Notes: generated by a model from the sequence alone, not told the origin. A stretch of 64,000 nucleotides of DNA from Pseudomonadota bacterium (GCA_023400405.1 JAEXFD010000064.1:1-64000), one strand, 5' to 3'. Positions 16,143 through 24,972 are shown, counted from the stretch's first letter. Numbers and translations are program-made.

Positions 16143-18992
16143 TCAAATACCGATATCCAAGCCACGCGAGCGCGTCCGCGCCATCATGTCGGCCAGTTCT
16201 CTCCCAACTCCCTTTTGGGTTGCGCCCGGCAAACCTAGCGCCTGACGTCGATTGCGAAGGATCGATTCCACTTGAGGATCACGTTCAAGGCGCTTTGCCA
16301 GGCCGATCATTGTGTTCGCGACCCTCGCTGCTCTGCTGTCTTCGCGATCGCGCACCAGCAGCCGACGCTGTCGATCAAGCGCTTGCCAGCGCTGCACGAA
16401 CACGTCGGCACGCAGAGTCGGATCGCCACGCATTTCGGTCTCCAGCTGCATGGCACGGATCACCGATTGCGTCCGTCCTGCGGCGGCTTCGCCGATCAAT
16501 CGATGATCGGCAGCGAAAGCCGTTTCGAGATCGTTCGCGCCGTGCGGCACGATGCGGTCGAGCTCCGCTCGACTGGCAGTCAGTTCGCTCCGTTGGTCGG
16601 CGGAATAGGGATCCCCGATCCGGTGCGAGAAGCGCATCGCGCTGACGATCCTGCCATGACGCACGACTGCGTCGGATAGGGCTCGACCATCAGATTTTTC
16701 ATAACTGGGAGGAGTAAGAGTCGGGCGCGACTGCTCGCGCAGCTCAAATGGCGCTGCGTGCGCGTGCGAGGGTGACGCGGTGGTTGGTGTGGAAGGCTCC
16801 AGGTTGAGATAATCCGATGCCATATCCTTGCCGCGCTCGCGCGACAGCCGGCCTACGAGCTTGCCGCGATCGGCGAAGTCGTCATGGCCATAATGTAGGT
16901 CAACGCTGTCGCGATGCCGCGATAGCGCGACATAGGCGGCATGCCGGTCGAGCCCGGGAGAGGCGAGCACATGCACGCGATCAACCGTCATCCCCTGCGC
17001 CTTGTGCACGGTCGCCGCGTAACCGTGATCGATGGCGGCATAATCCTTCACGTCGAACGCGACCGCCCGACCGTCGTCGAGTAGTACCGCTAGCCGCGCT
17101 GGCGTCACCGAACGCACCTCGCCAAGTGAGCCGTTCTTCACGCCCAAGCCGCGCTCGTTCTTGAGGAACATGATGCGGTCGCCGGCCGCGAAGCGCCGGT
17201 CGCCGCGTTCGGCCCGGATCGCGACATCGTCGCCCAGTGCTCCGGTCATCCGGAGGCGCTCGCGCGCGGCAATGTTGAATTCGAGGACCTCGTCGTTGGT
17301 GTGGGTGAGAATGATCCGCGACGCTGTTGGGGACGCGGAGCGATCACGGTTCCAGCGCTCGATCAATTCTCCGCGCGCCTGATCGCGCGTCTCGGCGGCG
17401 TGGAGGCGTCCATGCTCGTCATAGGCCGCGATCGCTTCGGCCGTTCGGCCGGTCGCCAAATGACGGGTCGCATCGCGCTGCCAGTCTTCGCGCTGGCGGC
17501 GGACCTGGGTGATCTCGACACTGCCATGGCGTTCGGCGAGCGACCGGAACGCAGCCCCCGCCTCGATCGCCTGGAGCTGTTCCGCATCGCCGATCAGCAC
17601 GACCTTGGCGCAACGCTTCTCGGCTTCGGAGATGACGCGCTCCATCTGACGAGTACCGATCATCCCGGCCTCGTCGATGACGAGCACGTTGCGGTCAGTG
17701 AGCAAGTCGCGACCTTGAGCCCATTGGTGTTCAAGGCTCGCGATTGTGCGGGAGGCGATACCCGATCCGCTCTCCAGATTCTCAGCTGCAATGCCCGAAA
17801 GTGCGGCGCCCACGACCTGGAAGCCGGCGCGCTCCCATTCGTCGCGCGCAATGCCCAACATGGCCGACTTGCCTGTTCCGGCATAGCCGGTGACGATTGC
17901 CAGGTCGTGTGGTCGAGTTATGTGCTTGAGCGCGGCCTGTTGGTCTTCACCGAGACGCACCTCGCTACTCCCGGCGGCAGTGAGAATCGCCCCTTTCATG
18001 GCCGCCGTGAGACCATGACCGGTGCACTCGGCGAGACGATCCGCGGCGCGCTCCAGTCGACGCTCCGTCTCGATCATGTCGCGGCTGGTGAACCGTTGTT
18101 CGCCGCGCCCGTCCTTGCCGAGCGCGACCAGTTCGGGGCACGCCTTCACCACCGCCATCACCCGATCGAACTGATCCTTCCCATCGCTATGGCTGTGGAC
18201 GAACATCGCGAGGTCGCGCGTCGTGAACGTCGCTTGTTGGTGCGTGATCGCGTCGAGCGCGAGTGCGGGATTGGCGAGGAGCTTGTCGCCATTGGCGCGC
18301 GCGATGGCGTGGTGTTCTGCGAGCCGCTCGGATGTCAGGCCCTGCGCCGCCATCCGCGACGCTGCCGGCCCGATCTTGTGCTGCGGTTCGAGGTCGATCC
18401 CTTGTGCTTCCAAGGAGCGGTGATCGATCCGTGCGTCGATATCGAGTTCGGCCAGCCGCTGGTTGACATGCTCGCTCCAGCGCTCGCGCCACTTCTCCAG
18501 AAGGTCCGTGCGGTTCCAGTCGCGGTTCTTTGGGCCGAACCCCTCCTCGCCGACCTCGCGCATCGTCAACATGACGTGGGCATGTGGCTTGGCGAGCCCA
18601 TCCTCGCCGATATCCCAATGCACGTTGAGGTCTGCGATCATCCCGCGTTCGACGAACTCGCGCCGGACGAAGTCGCGGGCGAGTTCTATACCCTGTTCCT
18701 TCGTCATCTCACGCGGGATGGCGAACTCGATCTCGCGCGCCAGCTGTGCGTCGATCCGCTTCTCGGCCGCCTCGACCGCGTTCCATAGCTTTTCGCGGTC
18801 GGAGAGATGCTCCGGCGCGCCGTCCGGCAGCATCACTTCGGAATGGACGACGCCGGCCTTGTTGGAGAAATCGTGGTGGCGATCAAGCCGCTCGTCATAC
18901 AATCGCGATGCCGAACGGTAGGCGGCAGCCGCCAGCGCCGACGATCCGTTGGCGCGGCTGATGACTTTCGCGGAGAAATGGTAGATCGCCAT
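16143..18992 (-). CDS. traA: Ti-type conjugative relaxase TraA (MobA/MobL plus helicase)
   Basis: This relaxase nicks the element at oriT, stays bound to the 5' end and unwinds it for transfer. The 949-residue protein has an N-terminal MobA/MobL domain (MAIYHFSAKVISRANG, with the metal-binding histidines in KPHAHVMLTMRE). A RecD2-like helicase domain follows, with Walker A GYAGTGKS and Walker B VIDEAGM. It is slightly shorter than Agrobacterium TraA. The start at MAIYHF is the conserved family start. It is divergent from traC/traD, with an oriT-like site between them. No traG coupling gene or mating-pair genes are nearby. Confidence 0.93.
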   Translation of the reverse strand: MAIYHFSAKVISRANGSSALAAAAYRSASRLYDERLDRHHDFSNKAGVVHSEVMLPDGAPEHLSDREKLWNAVEAAEKRIDAQLAREIEFAIPREMTKEQGIELARDFVRREFVERGMIADLNVHWDIGEDGLAKPHAHVMLTMREVGEEGFGPKNRDWNRTDLLEKWRERWSEHVNQRLAELDIDARIDHRSLEAQGIDLEPQHKIGPAASRMAAQGLTSERLAEHHAIARANGDKLLANPALALDAITHQQATFTTRDLAMFVHSHSDGKDQFDRVMAVVKACPELVALGKDGRGEQRFTSRDMIETERRLERAADRLAECTGHGLTAAMKGAILTAAGSSEVRLGEDQQAALKHITRPHDLAIVTGYAGTGKSAMLGIARDEWERAGFQVVGAALSGIAAENLESGSGIASRTIASLEHQWAQGRDLLTDRNVLVIDEAGMIGTRQMERVISEAEKRCAKVVLIGDAEQLQAIEAGAAFRSLAERHGSVEITQVRRQREDWQRDATRHLATGRTAEAIAAYDEHGRLHAAETRDQARGELIERWNRDRSASPTASRIILTHTNDEVLEFNIAARERLRMTGALGDDVAIRAERGDRRFAAGDRIMFLKNERGLGVKNGSLGEVRSVTPARLAVLLDDGRAVAFDVKDYAAIDHGYAATVHKAQGMTVDRVHVLASPGLDRHAAYVALSRHRDSVDLHYGHDDFADRGKLVGRLSRERGKDMASDYLNLEPSTPTTASPSHAHAAPFELREQSRPTLTPPSYEKSDGRALSDAVVRHGRIVSAMRFSHRIGDPYSADQRSELTASRAELDRIVPHGANDLETAFAADHRLIGEAAAGRTQSVIRAMQLETEMRGDPTLRADVFVQRWQALDRQRRLLVRDREDSRAARVANTMIGLAKRLERDPQVESILRNRRQALGLPGATQKGVGRELADMMARTRSRGLDIGI

Positions 18993-19021
18993 GGCGATCG
19001 TCCAATTACTCCCAAAGAGCC

Positions 19022-19051
19022 ACGTCGGCACGACGTATAAGCGCGCCCTCG
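19022..19051. promoter_or_regulatory. oriT: Candidate origin of transfer (oriT)
   Basis: In the traA-traC divergent gap, a 6-bp inverted repeat (ACGTCG GCA CGACGT, 19022-19036) is followed directly by TATAAGCGCGCCCTCG (19036-19051). The core TAAGCGCGCCCT differs by one base from the nick region TAAGTGCGCCCT of RSF1010/Ti-type oriT. The position between traA and traC/D is also where oriT lies in Ti plasmids. Confidence 0.7.
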
Positions 19052-19163
19052 AAAGATTTCATCATTCTCGGGACGCGGTAATCCCAAGAGATTTCAGCGC
19101 ATTGCGACTGATCGAGCACAGCGATAACTGGTGCGTCCGACCCATGCAATGGAAAGGACGGAC

Positions 19164-19487
19164 ATGCGCAAACCACGGGATTACGATGCCGAACTGAAGG
19201 CGCTCAACGACAAGGCGAGGCAGCTGAAGGAGCGCAAGGTCCACCAGATGGGCGAGCTGGTGATCGCAACCGGCGCGGACGTACTACCGATCGAGCAACT
19301 GGCCGGCGCGCTTCTCGCGGCGTCCGAAACCAAGGACGCAGCGGCAAAGGAGACTTGGCGCAAACGCGGCGCCACCTTCTTTCAGCGGTCGCCGGGAAAT
19401 GCTGACGGTGCTCGCCGCGACGCGGGCGGCGCTGCGCAGGATGACAGCGGCACGGCATCGGCTGGAAGCAAGCCGGGCACGGACTGA
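19164..19487 (+). CDS. TraC-like conjugal transfer accessory protein
   Basis: This 107-residue protein begins MRKPRDYDAELKALNDKARQ, the typical start of sphingomonad TraC/TraD-type accessory proteins that assist relaxase binding at oriT. The central region ELVIATGADVLPIEQLAGAL and WRKRGATFFQ is the conserved part. AAGGA lies 5 nt before the ATG. It overlaps the downstream traD-like gene and is divergent from traA. Naming differs between genomes (TraC or TraD). Confidence 0.85.
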   Translation: MRKPRDYDAELKALNDKARQLKERKVHQMGELVIATGADVLPIEQLAGALLAASETKDAAAKETWRKRGATFFQRSPGNADGARRDAGGAAQDDSGTASAGSKPGTD

Positions 19488-19740
19488 TCGCAGGGAGTGG
19501 CAATTGAGACGCCGCGAGCGCACGCGCCAGTTGATCGAACTCGGCGGCCTCGTCGCCAAGGCCGGGCTGATCGATCTCACTGACGATGATCGCGTAGTCC
19601 TGTTCGGTATGCTGGCCGAGGCGGCAGCCAGGCTGAGCGGCGTGGATCGCCAGCAACAACTCGTGCTTTGGCGACGGCGCGGGAGACGGGCGTTCGAGGA
19701 TGCCGCCGGGCAGGCCGAGGCTCGGCCTTTAGTCGGGTGA
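19399..19740 (+). CDS. traD: TraD-like conjugal transfer protein
   Basis: The 113-residue protein contains RRRERTRQLIELGGLVAKAG followed by LTDDDRVVLFGML, the signature of the TraD family found beside Ti-type TraA. The C-terminus includes LWRRRGRRAFED, also conserved. It overlaps the preceding traC-like gene by 89 nt if it starts at 19399; an ATG at 19441 would reduce the overlap, so the start is uncertain. Its 3' end overlaps the converging ybaK-like gene by 12 nt. Confidence 0.8.
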   Translation: MLTVLAATRAALRRMTAARHRLEASRARTDRREWQLRRRERTRQLIELGGLVAKAGLIDLTDDDRVVLFGMLAEAAARLSGVDRQQQLVLWRRRGRRAFEDAAGQAEARPLVG

Positions 19741-20202
19741 TGGAAGCGTGCAAAGGTCGGCCCATTGGGCACCGACCAGTCCGACAAGTCGGTCGGGGCT
19801 CAAGCGCACCGACGCGGTACGCGAGCCGGCGGCCGGATAGACTTCCGCGAACTGCTTGAGCGACAGGTCGCAATAGACGGGAAGCGGCTCGACCAGACCG
19901 AACGGACAGACGCCGCCGACCGGATGCCCGGTCAGCCGCTCGACCTCGTCCGCGGCGAGCATGCGCGGCCGGCCGCCGAGCGAATCCTTGACCTTGCGAT
20001 TGTCGAGCCGCGCGTCGCCCGAGGCGACGACCAGAACGACATGATCGCCGATGCGTAGCGACAAGGTCTTGGCGATCTGGCCCGGCACAACGCCAAGCGC
20101 TGTGGCGGCTTCGAGCACGGTCGCCGTGCTCGAACCCTGGTCGATGATGGTGATGTCGGGTGCCCGCGCGTCGAGGAACGCGCGGACCGCATCCAGTCCC
20201 AT
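19729..20202 (-). CDS. YbaK/EbsC-family aminoacyl-tRNA deacylase
   Basis: A 157-residue stand-alone tRNA-editing domain of the YbaK/ProX family, which hydrolyses mischarged aminoacyl-tRNAs. Visible hallmarks are ATALGVVPGQIAKTLSLRIG (with the conserved active-site lysine), a VVASGDARLDNRKVKD segment and GHPVGGVCPFGL. It overlaps the HU gene stop by one nucleotide, so the two are likely co-transcribed. This HU-YbaK pair recurs on sphingomonad islands; its role there is not clear. Confidence 0.85.
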   Translation of the reverse strand: MGLDAVRAFLDARAPDITIIDQGSSTATVLEAATALGVVPGQIAKTLSLRIGDHVVLVVASGDARLDNRKVKDSLGGRPRMLAADEVERLTGHPVGGVCPFGLVEPLPVYCDLSLKQFAEVYPAAGSRTASVRLSPDRLVGLVGAQWADLCTLPSPD

Positions 20203-20477
20203 CAGCCGTTCAGCTTGTCCTTGAGCGCCTTGCCCGGCGCGAAGGTCAGCTTCCTGGACGCAGCGATGTCGATCCGTTCGCCGGTCGAGGGATTGCGGCC
20301 CTGACGCGCGGGGGAGTGCTTGACCTTGAACTTGCCGAATCCGTTCAGCGCAACCTCGTCGCCTTTGGCGGCGGCGTCGGCGATCGCGGCGATCACGCCG
20401 TCGACGATCTTGCGCGCGTCGGTCTTGGTGATGGCATGCGCTTCGGCGATACGGTCGGCGAGGTCGGTCGTGTTCAT
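20202..20477 (-). CDS. HU family DNA-binding protein
   Basis: This 91-residue nucleoid protein shows the HU fold in full: MNTTDLADRIAEAHAITKTD, then EVALNGFGKFKVK, and the DNA-binding arm RQGRNPSTGERIDI. It bends DNA non-specifically and can assist integration or transfer. It is the first gene of a pair with the YbaK-like gene. An HU copy on a mobile element usually supplements the chromosomal one. Confidence 0.92.
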   Translation of the reverse strand: MNTTDLADRIAEAHAITKTDARKIVDGVIAAIADAAAKGDEVALNGFGKFKVKHSPARQGRNPSTGERIDIAASRKLTFAPGKALKDKLNG

Positions 20478-20556
20478 CAGCTACTCCATTATTGGGAGGC
20501 GCGCCTTATGCGCCACAGGGGGGCGCGTCCAGCGGATCGCACCGCACGATCGTGCG

Positions 20557-21462
20557 CTATTCGTCGGCCTCGGCTTTGAGCGTGTCGAGCCGTTCGGCGC
20601 AGAGCGTCGCGACGATATCGCGAAGGCGCGCGATTGAATTTGCCAGCGCCTTCAGGTCGTCGGCGTCGATGACGTAGCTGGCGGAGTAACGCGCCTCGAC
20701 ATAGGCGCGCTTGAGCCGCTCGAAGCGGCGGCGATCGATGCGAGACTCTCGCGGCCACGCGTAGACCAACCGAGGGTCCTTGTCCTCCGACAGCGAGCGC
20801 AGGAATTTGATGTTGTGCGAGCGCGGAAAATACAGCGTCCGCACCAGCAGAAAGCAGATGTAGTAGCGCTCGGTCGCCTGATGCAGGAGGAACGCGGCTT
20901 CGTTCGTTCTACCCTGCGACGTTGAGTATCGCGCAGTATCCAGGAAGCCGTCCGCGCTCTCCAGCCACTGGTCGTAATAGCCTTTCGCCATTCGGTATGC
21001 ATCGGCCGGCGTCAGCGGCATCGGGGTCGCCAGCGGATGGCAGGGAAGCTCGTAGAGCGCGATGCCGTCGCGGGCGATATCGACCCAGAAATATTCACCG
21101 CGCGCGAGCGCGTGGTTCACCTCGTCGAGCGAGTGGACGATGATGTTGACCGGGCGCTGGATAAGCGGATCGCGCAGGATCCGGTCCTCGGCGACATACC
21201 AGTAATCGGCGATGTCGGTGAGGTCCTCATGGCTGACGACGATCAGGAGGTCATAGTCGGACTGATAGCCGTTCTCGGGCTCGTCGACCCAATCGTCGCG
21301 CGCGAAACTGCCGAACAGGATGATCTTGTAGACCTTGCCGTCACGCTTATGCGGCTTGGTCGCCCGCGCGATCGCCGTCTCGAATTCTTCCAGCAGGATG
21401 CGCTGGATCCGCGCCAGTTCCTGTTGCTTCGATTGCGGCAGATGATCGAGTTCGGATTTCAC
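20557..21462 (-). CDS. Nucleotidyltransferase-HEPN fusion protein
   Basis: A 301-residue protein with an N-terminal MNT-type nucleotidyltransferase (GSFARDDWVD...SDYDLLIVV, the G-S...D-x-D motif) and a C-terminal HEPN domain. The HEPN domain includes EAAFLLHQATERYYICFLLV. In two-gene HEPN-MNT toxin-antitoxin systems the nucleotidyltransferase modifies and silences the HEPN RNase; here both are in one chain. No clear R-x4-6-H RNase motif is seen, so the HEPN part may be structural. The GTG at 21462 has AGGAAG 6 nt upstream. Confidence 0.8.
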   Translation of the reverse strand: MKSELDHLPQSKQQELARIQRILLEEFETAIARATKPHKRDGKVYKIILFGSFARDDWVDEPENGYQSDYDLLIVVSHEDLTDIADYWYVAEDRILRDPLIQRPVNIIVHSLDEVNHALARGEYFWVDIARDGIALYELPCHPLATPMPLTPADAYRMAKGYYDQWLESADGFLDTARYSTSQGRTNEAAFLLHQATERYYICFLLVRTLYFPRSHNIKFLRSLSEDKDPRLVYAWPRESRIDRRRFERLKRAYVEARYSASYVIDADDLKALANSIARLRDIVATLCAERLDTLKAEADE

Positions 21463-21533
21463 GGACAACTTCCTAGCGACAGGTCGGGGATGCGCCAACC
21501 TCGCCCGGCAAATGCCGGGCGAGGTCAAGGCGA

Positions 21534-21833
21534 TCAGCCAAGCCAGCGGCGCCACCAATGTCGCTGCGGCTGGTCGAGGTTGCGGATGAGATTGGCCAGC
21601 GCATCGGCGAACAGCCGCTCGACCTGGGTGATCGTCAGCCCGGTACGCTCGGCGATCTCGGCATAACGCAGATTGTCGAGGCGGACGGCGAGGAAAACCT
21701 CCCGCTGCCGACGGGGAGCGCGACGCATTGCGTCCTCCAGTCTGGCAAGTTCCAGTGGATCAACGTCGCCCTCGGCTGCGCCATCGTGATCGGCGAGGGT
21801 GCGTTCGAGCGCACGCTTGCTGCGCGCGGTCAT
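21534..21833 (-). CDS. Sigma-70 region 4-like regulatory protein
   Basis: A 99-residue protein that consists mostly of a region-4-type helix-turn-helix: RQREVFLAVRLDNLRYAEIA followed by ERTGLTITQVERLF. There is no region 2, so it cannot act as an ordinary sigma factor; it may be a regulator or an anti-activator. Its start codon overlaps the stop of the upstream ardC-like gene (ATGA), so both are translated together. Such sigma-4-like genes sit next to ArdC genes on several sphingomonad elements. Confidence 0.75.
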   Translation of the reverse strand: MTARSKRALERTLADHDGAAEGDVDPLELARLEDAMRRAPRRQREVFLAVRLDNLRYAEIAERTGLTITQVERLFADALANLIRNLDQPQRHWWRRWLG

Positions 21834-22714
21834 TCCCCATCCTCCGGTTGAAACTGCAGCAGGAAATCCGCCGCCTTGCTGGCAGCACTTGCCGCCCGGA
21901 AAATCGCCTTCTCATCCTCGCGCAACACTGCCAGCCACGATCCGATATAATCGGCATGCCTGACGGTCGGCTGGATCGACAGCGACGCGCAGGTGAACGC
22001 GCTTGCCATCTCGGCGACCAGTTCCTCGCGGGCATAATTGGGGCTCCCGAAACTACCCCGCTGATCGCGGTTCAACCGCGACGGGTGACCGGTCCAATGG
22101 CCAAGCTCATGAAGCATGGTGCGATACCAGTTGATTGGCTCGGGGAATGCGGCTTGCGGCGGCACCGCGACATAATCGGCGGACGGCGCATAATAGGCCT
22201 CGCCTCCGCCAAACCGGATATCGGCGCCGCTGTTGCGGATGATCGCCTGTACCGATGGCAACAGGTCGGCAAGCTCGGTCGGCGCGACACTGCGGGTCAG
22301 GTTGTGGGGCAAGCCTTCGCACTGATCGACATTGAACACGGTAAAGCGCTTGAGGAACGCCACTTGCCGGGCGTCGCGATCCTCGTCGCGGGCCTTCTGT
22401 TCGTCACCCTTCGGCGTGAAGCGGTCGGCATAGCAGATGGTAGTGCCGCGCTCGCCCTTGCGGACATGGCCACCCATCAACTCGGCCTGGCGATAGGTCA
22501 GCCAGCGCTGCGAAGCGTACCGGCCTTCGATCACCGCTGCCCAGAGGATCAGCACGTTGATCCCCGAATAACGTCGCCCGGTCACACCATTGGCGGGCAT
22601 GGCACAGCCGCACGATGCGGCATCCCACGGCTGCACCCAGGGAAGTCGTCCCTCCTCGAGTTCAGCGATCACGCGGTCGGTCACTTGCGCGTAGAGGCTC
22701 TGACGGTCCTTCAT
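21830..22714 (-). CDS. ArdC-family antirestriction protein (zincin)
   Basis: The 294-residue protein has the ArdC layout. An N-terminal ssDNA-binding DUF1738 domain carries LPWVQPWD, NGVTGRRYSGIN and GGHVRKGERGTTICYAD, and a C-terminal metallopeptidase domain has HELGHWTGH. ArdC proteins protect incoming conjugative DNA from host restriction, which fits a mobilisable island. The start at MKDRQSLY has AAGGAAC upstream. It is translationally coupled with the sigma-4-like gene downstream. Confidence 0.9.
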   Translation of the reverse strand: MKDRQSLYAQVTDRVIAELEEGRLPWVQPWDAASCGCAMPANGVTGRRYSGINVLILWAAVIEGRYASQRWLTYRQAELMGGHVRKGERGTTICYADRFTPKGDEQKARDEDRDARQVAFLKRFTVFNVDQCEGLPHNLTRSVAPTELADLLPSVQAIIRNSGADIRFGGGEAYYAPSADYVAVPPQAAFPEPINWYRTMLHELGHWTGHPSRLNRDQRGSFGSPNYAREELVAEMASAFTCASLSIQPTVRHADYIGSWLAVLREDEKAIFRAASAASKAADFLLQFQPEDGE

Positions 22715-23250
22715 GTTCCTTGCTCCTTTCTCGAAACCACCGCAGCCGGCGCCGGAAGGGCGGGATGGGCGGCAGGAGCGGACCAAGGGTCCCGCCGAGC
22801 GAGGCGGGCCGCACCTTCAGGCTGGAACGAAGTGGAAGACCCCGCAGGGGTTGCGGCACGCCGCGGCGGAACCACAGGGCAGCGACGCCCATCCCGCCAC
22901 ACCGGTGCCGGCAGGCACACGCCATCGCGCCTGCGCGATGACCATCAAGCCGGAGCTATGCTCCGGCGCTCACGTCAGGTGATCGTCACCCGCATGGGCC
23001 GAGACGCGAATAGCGGCTCGGTGCCGCGCGAAGCGGCATAGAGCGCGGTCAGGCCGAAGACCTGAGACGCCTTGAGACCCCTGTCATCGTTCTTGCTGCC
23101 CATGCTGATCGTGTTGGCCGCCAAAGCTGGCCGTATAACGCCGTAGCGCGCCATTTCACGCCCAACAGCGCCGTTGTTCGGGCGACGGCGCAGGGTTCTT
23201 ATGGCGGCCCGAAGAACACCACGAAACCGCGTTGAATACGAGGTGATAGC
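22715..23250. other. 536-nt non-coding stretch with tandem hairpins
   Basis: Between the ardC-like and alpA genes there is no convincing gene. A minus-strand frame ending at 22975 reads protein-like over about 40 residues, but no family or ribosome site supports it. The stretch holds two adjacent hairpins at 22923-22967 and probably the divergent promoters of the ArdC operon and the AlpA genes. Confidence 0.5.
22923..22967. terminator. Two adjacent perfect hairpins
   Basis: CATCGCGC-CT-GCGCGATG (22923-22940) and GCCGGAG-CTATG-CTCCGGC (22949-22967) are perfect hairpins 8 nt apart. Neither is followed by a T tract, so they are either weak terminators or protein/RNA structure signals in the ardC leader region. 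Confidence 0.4.
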
Positions 23251-23463
23251 ATGCAGACCGACGTCCCCGACCGGATTCTGAGGATCAACGCGGTCCTGGA
23301 GCGCACTGGGCTCAGCCGATCGACCATGTACCGCAAGATGCAGGACGGCACGTTCCCTAAGAACGTCCAGATCAGCACGCGCTGCGCCGGCTGGCGGGAA
23401 TCCGCGATCGACGCCTGGCTGCGCAATCCGATGTTCTATTCCGTGGAAAACCCGGACCGCTGA
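23251..23463 (+). CDS. AlpA-family transcriptional regulator
   Basis: A 70-residue winged-helix/MerR-like regulator of the AlpA type, which activates integrase or excision genes in P4-like elements. The core is VLERTGLSRSTMYRKMQDG followed by the GWRESAIDAWL wing. It is a close paralogue of the gene at 55381-55596 in the second insertion; about three quarters of positions agree by eye. A second, more distant AlpA gene follows within 10 nt. Confidence 0.88.
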   Translation: MQTDVPDRILRINAVLERTGLSRSTMYRKMQDGTFPKNVQISTRCAGWRESAIDAWLRNPMFYSVENPDR

Positions 23464-23471
23464 GCAATGTG

Positions 23472-23693
23472 ATGAACGGCGCTGGCACTTCATCAGATCG
23501 TTTCATCAAGCTGGATGAGGTGAAACGCCGCGTCGGCCTCGGTAAGTCGATGATCTATAAACTGATTTCCGAGGGGAAGTTTCCCGCGCCTTACAAGCTC
23601 TCAGCCTTCGCCTCCCGTTGGAGCGATCGGGAGATCACCGCCTGGATTGACGACGTGAAGGACGGCTTTGAGGGAAAGAAGCGGAAGCTCTGA
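23472..23693 (+). CDS. Second AlpA-family regulator
   Basis: A 73-residue AlpA-like protein: RFIKLDEVKRRVGLGKSMIY then SRWSDREITAWIDDV. It belongs to the same family as its neighbour but to a different branch. The ATG at 23472 was chosen over an in-frame GTG one codon earlier. Together the two may regulate excision of the island, although the integrase lies 13 kb away. Confidence 0.82.
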   Translation: MNGAGTSSDRFIKLDEVKRRVGLGKSMIYKLISEGKFPAPYKLSAFASRWSDREITAWIDDVKDGFEGKKRKL

Positions 23694-24087
23694 CCTCGGG
23701 GTTCGAAGGACATGCCCTCCGTCGCATTCGATGAACAAGTGCCTTCCAATTAGGGAATGTTTTCTCTCCAATACCTGAGTGCGCCTCGGAGAGAGCGCCT
23801 CGTGGTGTTGTCAGATTAACGAGGCGCCGCGACGCGATCGAGCAGCCTTGGCGCCGAGCGATGAGGACCGCATAAGGCCTCCTATCATCACGGCGCGCAC
23901 TGCAACGAGCGCGCACAAATGGTCAAATGGTGGTCGGACGATCTGGATGAGGTGCGCGTGGCCGGACAAGTGATCAAGGCGAAACTTCGCAAGCGCATAA
24001 CGGTCAGGGTTCGGGCCGGCTAGGGCTCATTGCGAATTGCCGGACCGCGCTCGCCATTTTTGCGCAGCGCCACGCTCCCTGCCTCGC
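23694..24087. other. Gap with one possible micro-ORF
   Basis: This stretch contains no recognised gene. A 34-codon frame at 23919-24023 (+), starting MVKWWSDDLDEVRVAG, has a protein-like, charged composition but no clear ribosome site. I leave it as a possibility only. Confidence 0.4.
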
Positions 24088-24972
24088 TCACCCCTTGCAC
24101 CAAGTCATCTGGCGTCCGCCCTCGACGAATGACTTGGGTCCGGTGATGGTGATCGTGATTCCGCTGCCGAGCGACCAGCGATCTCCGCCCAAGTTGCGAA
24201 ACGGGCCGATCGGTGTGTCGCCGTCGATCTCTCCCCAATATTTGGGAGACAAGCTGAGAAAGTTTCCGTTGCCCGCCTCCGCACAGCTTGTGTTTACGGC
24301 ATACTTGCCGAACGGAACCGGCAGGCCGCTTTTAGCCGCAAGCGCTTCGCCGCCGCAACGAACCGGCTTTCCTTTGTCATCGAGGCGTTCAACCACGCTC
24401 ATTTTGTTTCCGTGCAATGCCCAGACCGCGCTTTGGACGGCCGGGCACTCCATGATCGGTAACGAGACCGCGACTACCAGCCGGTCGCCCTTGGCGTCTT
24501 TTCGAATGGTAATGGCGTCATCATAAGAGCCAAAGCCTTGAACCAGCATGTAGCCCGTCGGGGAAGAGATGAGGAAATCGTTCTCCGGGCCGACTTTTCC
24601 CCATTTCTCTTCAGCATTGCCCAGACCGTCTCCCCGGCAGTCGATGTTCGCCTCGCTGAGAATATAGTCGGGTCGACCATCGGCATTGAAATCGGCGGTG
24701 CGGAACCGCTTGTCATAACCGTGATAGGTGCCGTCTAGGATCGTCCGACAGTTGGCAGCCTCTTTGTGCGCCCATTCGTCGATTTCCTTTGGCAGCTCAG
24801 CAAGTGCGGGCTTCGCAGCGCTGATGCTGTCTGTCGGCGCGATATCGCCCACGGCATTAGCCTCCAGTCCGGTGCGTGTCGATGGGGACGCGCGGTTGCC
24901 CGAAGTTTCTCCGCATGCGCCGAGTACGGCCAGAGTTGCGATGCTAATAAGGCGTGTCGAGGCTCGGATCAT
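24088..24972 (-). CDS. Predicted lipoprotein with FG-GAP-like motif
   Basis: This 294-residue protein carries a lipoprotein signal with lipobox LGAC at about residues 17-20. The mature region has DFNADGRPDYILSE, a calcium-binding FG-GAP/dockerin-like loop often found in secreted proteins, and several cysteines. Family unknown. It lies 27 nt downstream of another exported protein gene, so both form an operon read away from the regulator-kinase gene and its 11-bp repeats. A surface or periplasmic sensing role is an inference from this context. Confidence 0.75.
   Translation of the reverse strand: MIRASTRLISIATLAVLGACGETSGNRASPSTRTGLEANAVGDIAPTDSISAAKPALAELPKEIDEWAHKEAANCRTILDGTYHGYDKRFRTADFNADGRPDYILSEANIDCRGDGLGNAEEKWGKVGPENDFLISSPTGYMLVQGFGSYDDAITIRKDAKGDRLVVAVSLPIMECPAVQSAVWALHGNKMSVVERLDDKGKPVRCGGEALAAKSGLPVPFGKYAVNTSCAEAGNGNFLSLSPKYWGEIDGDTPIGPFRNLGGDRWSLGSGITITITGPKSFVEGGRQMTWCKG

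Noticed and set aside
17301..18788. Long open frame opposite traA
   Set aside because: It is a high-GC shadow frame of the relaxase gene with no ribosome site or recognisable domain.
22975..23103. Short minus-strand frame starting MGSKNDDRG
   Set aside because: Protein-like but only about 43 residues, no ribosome site and no family; left as part of the gap.
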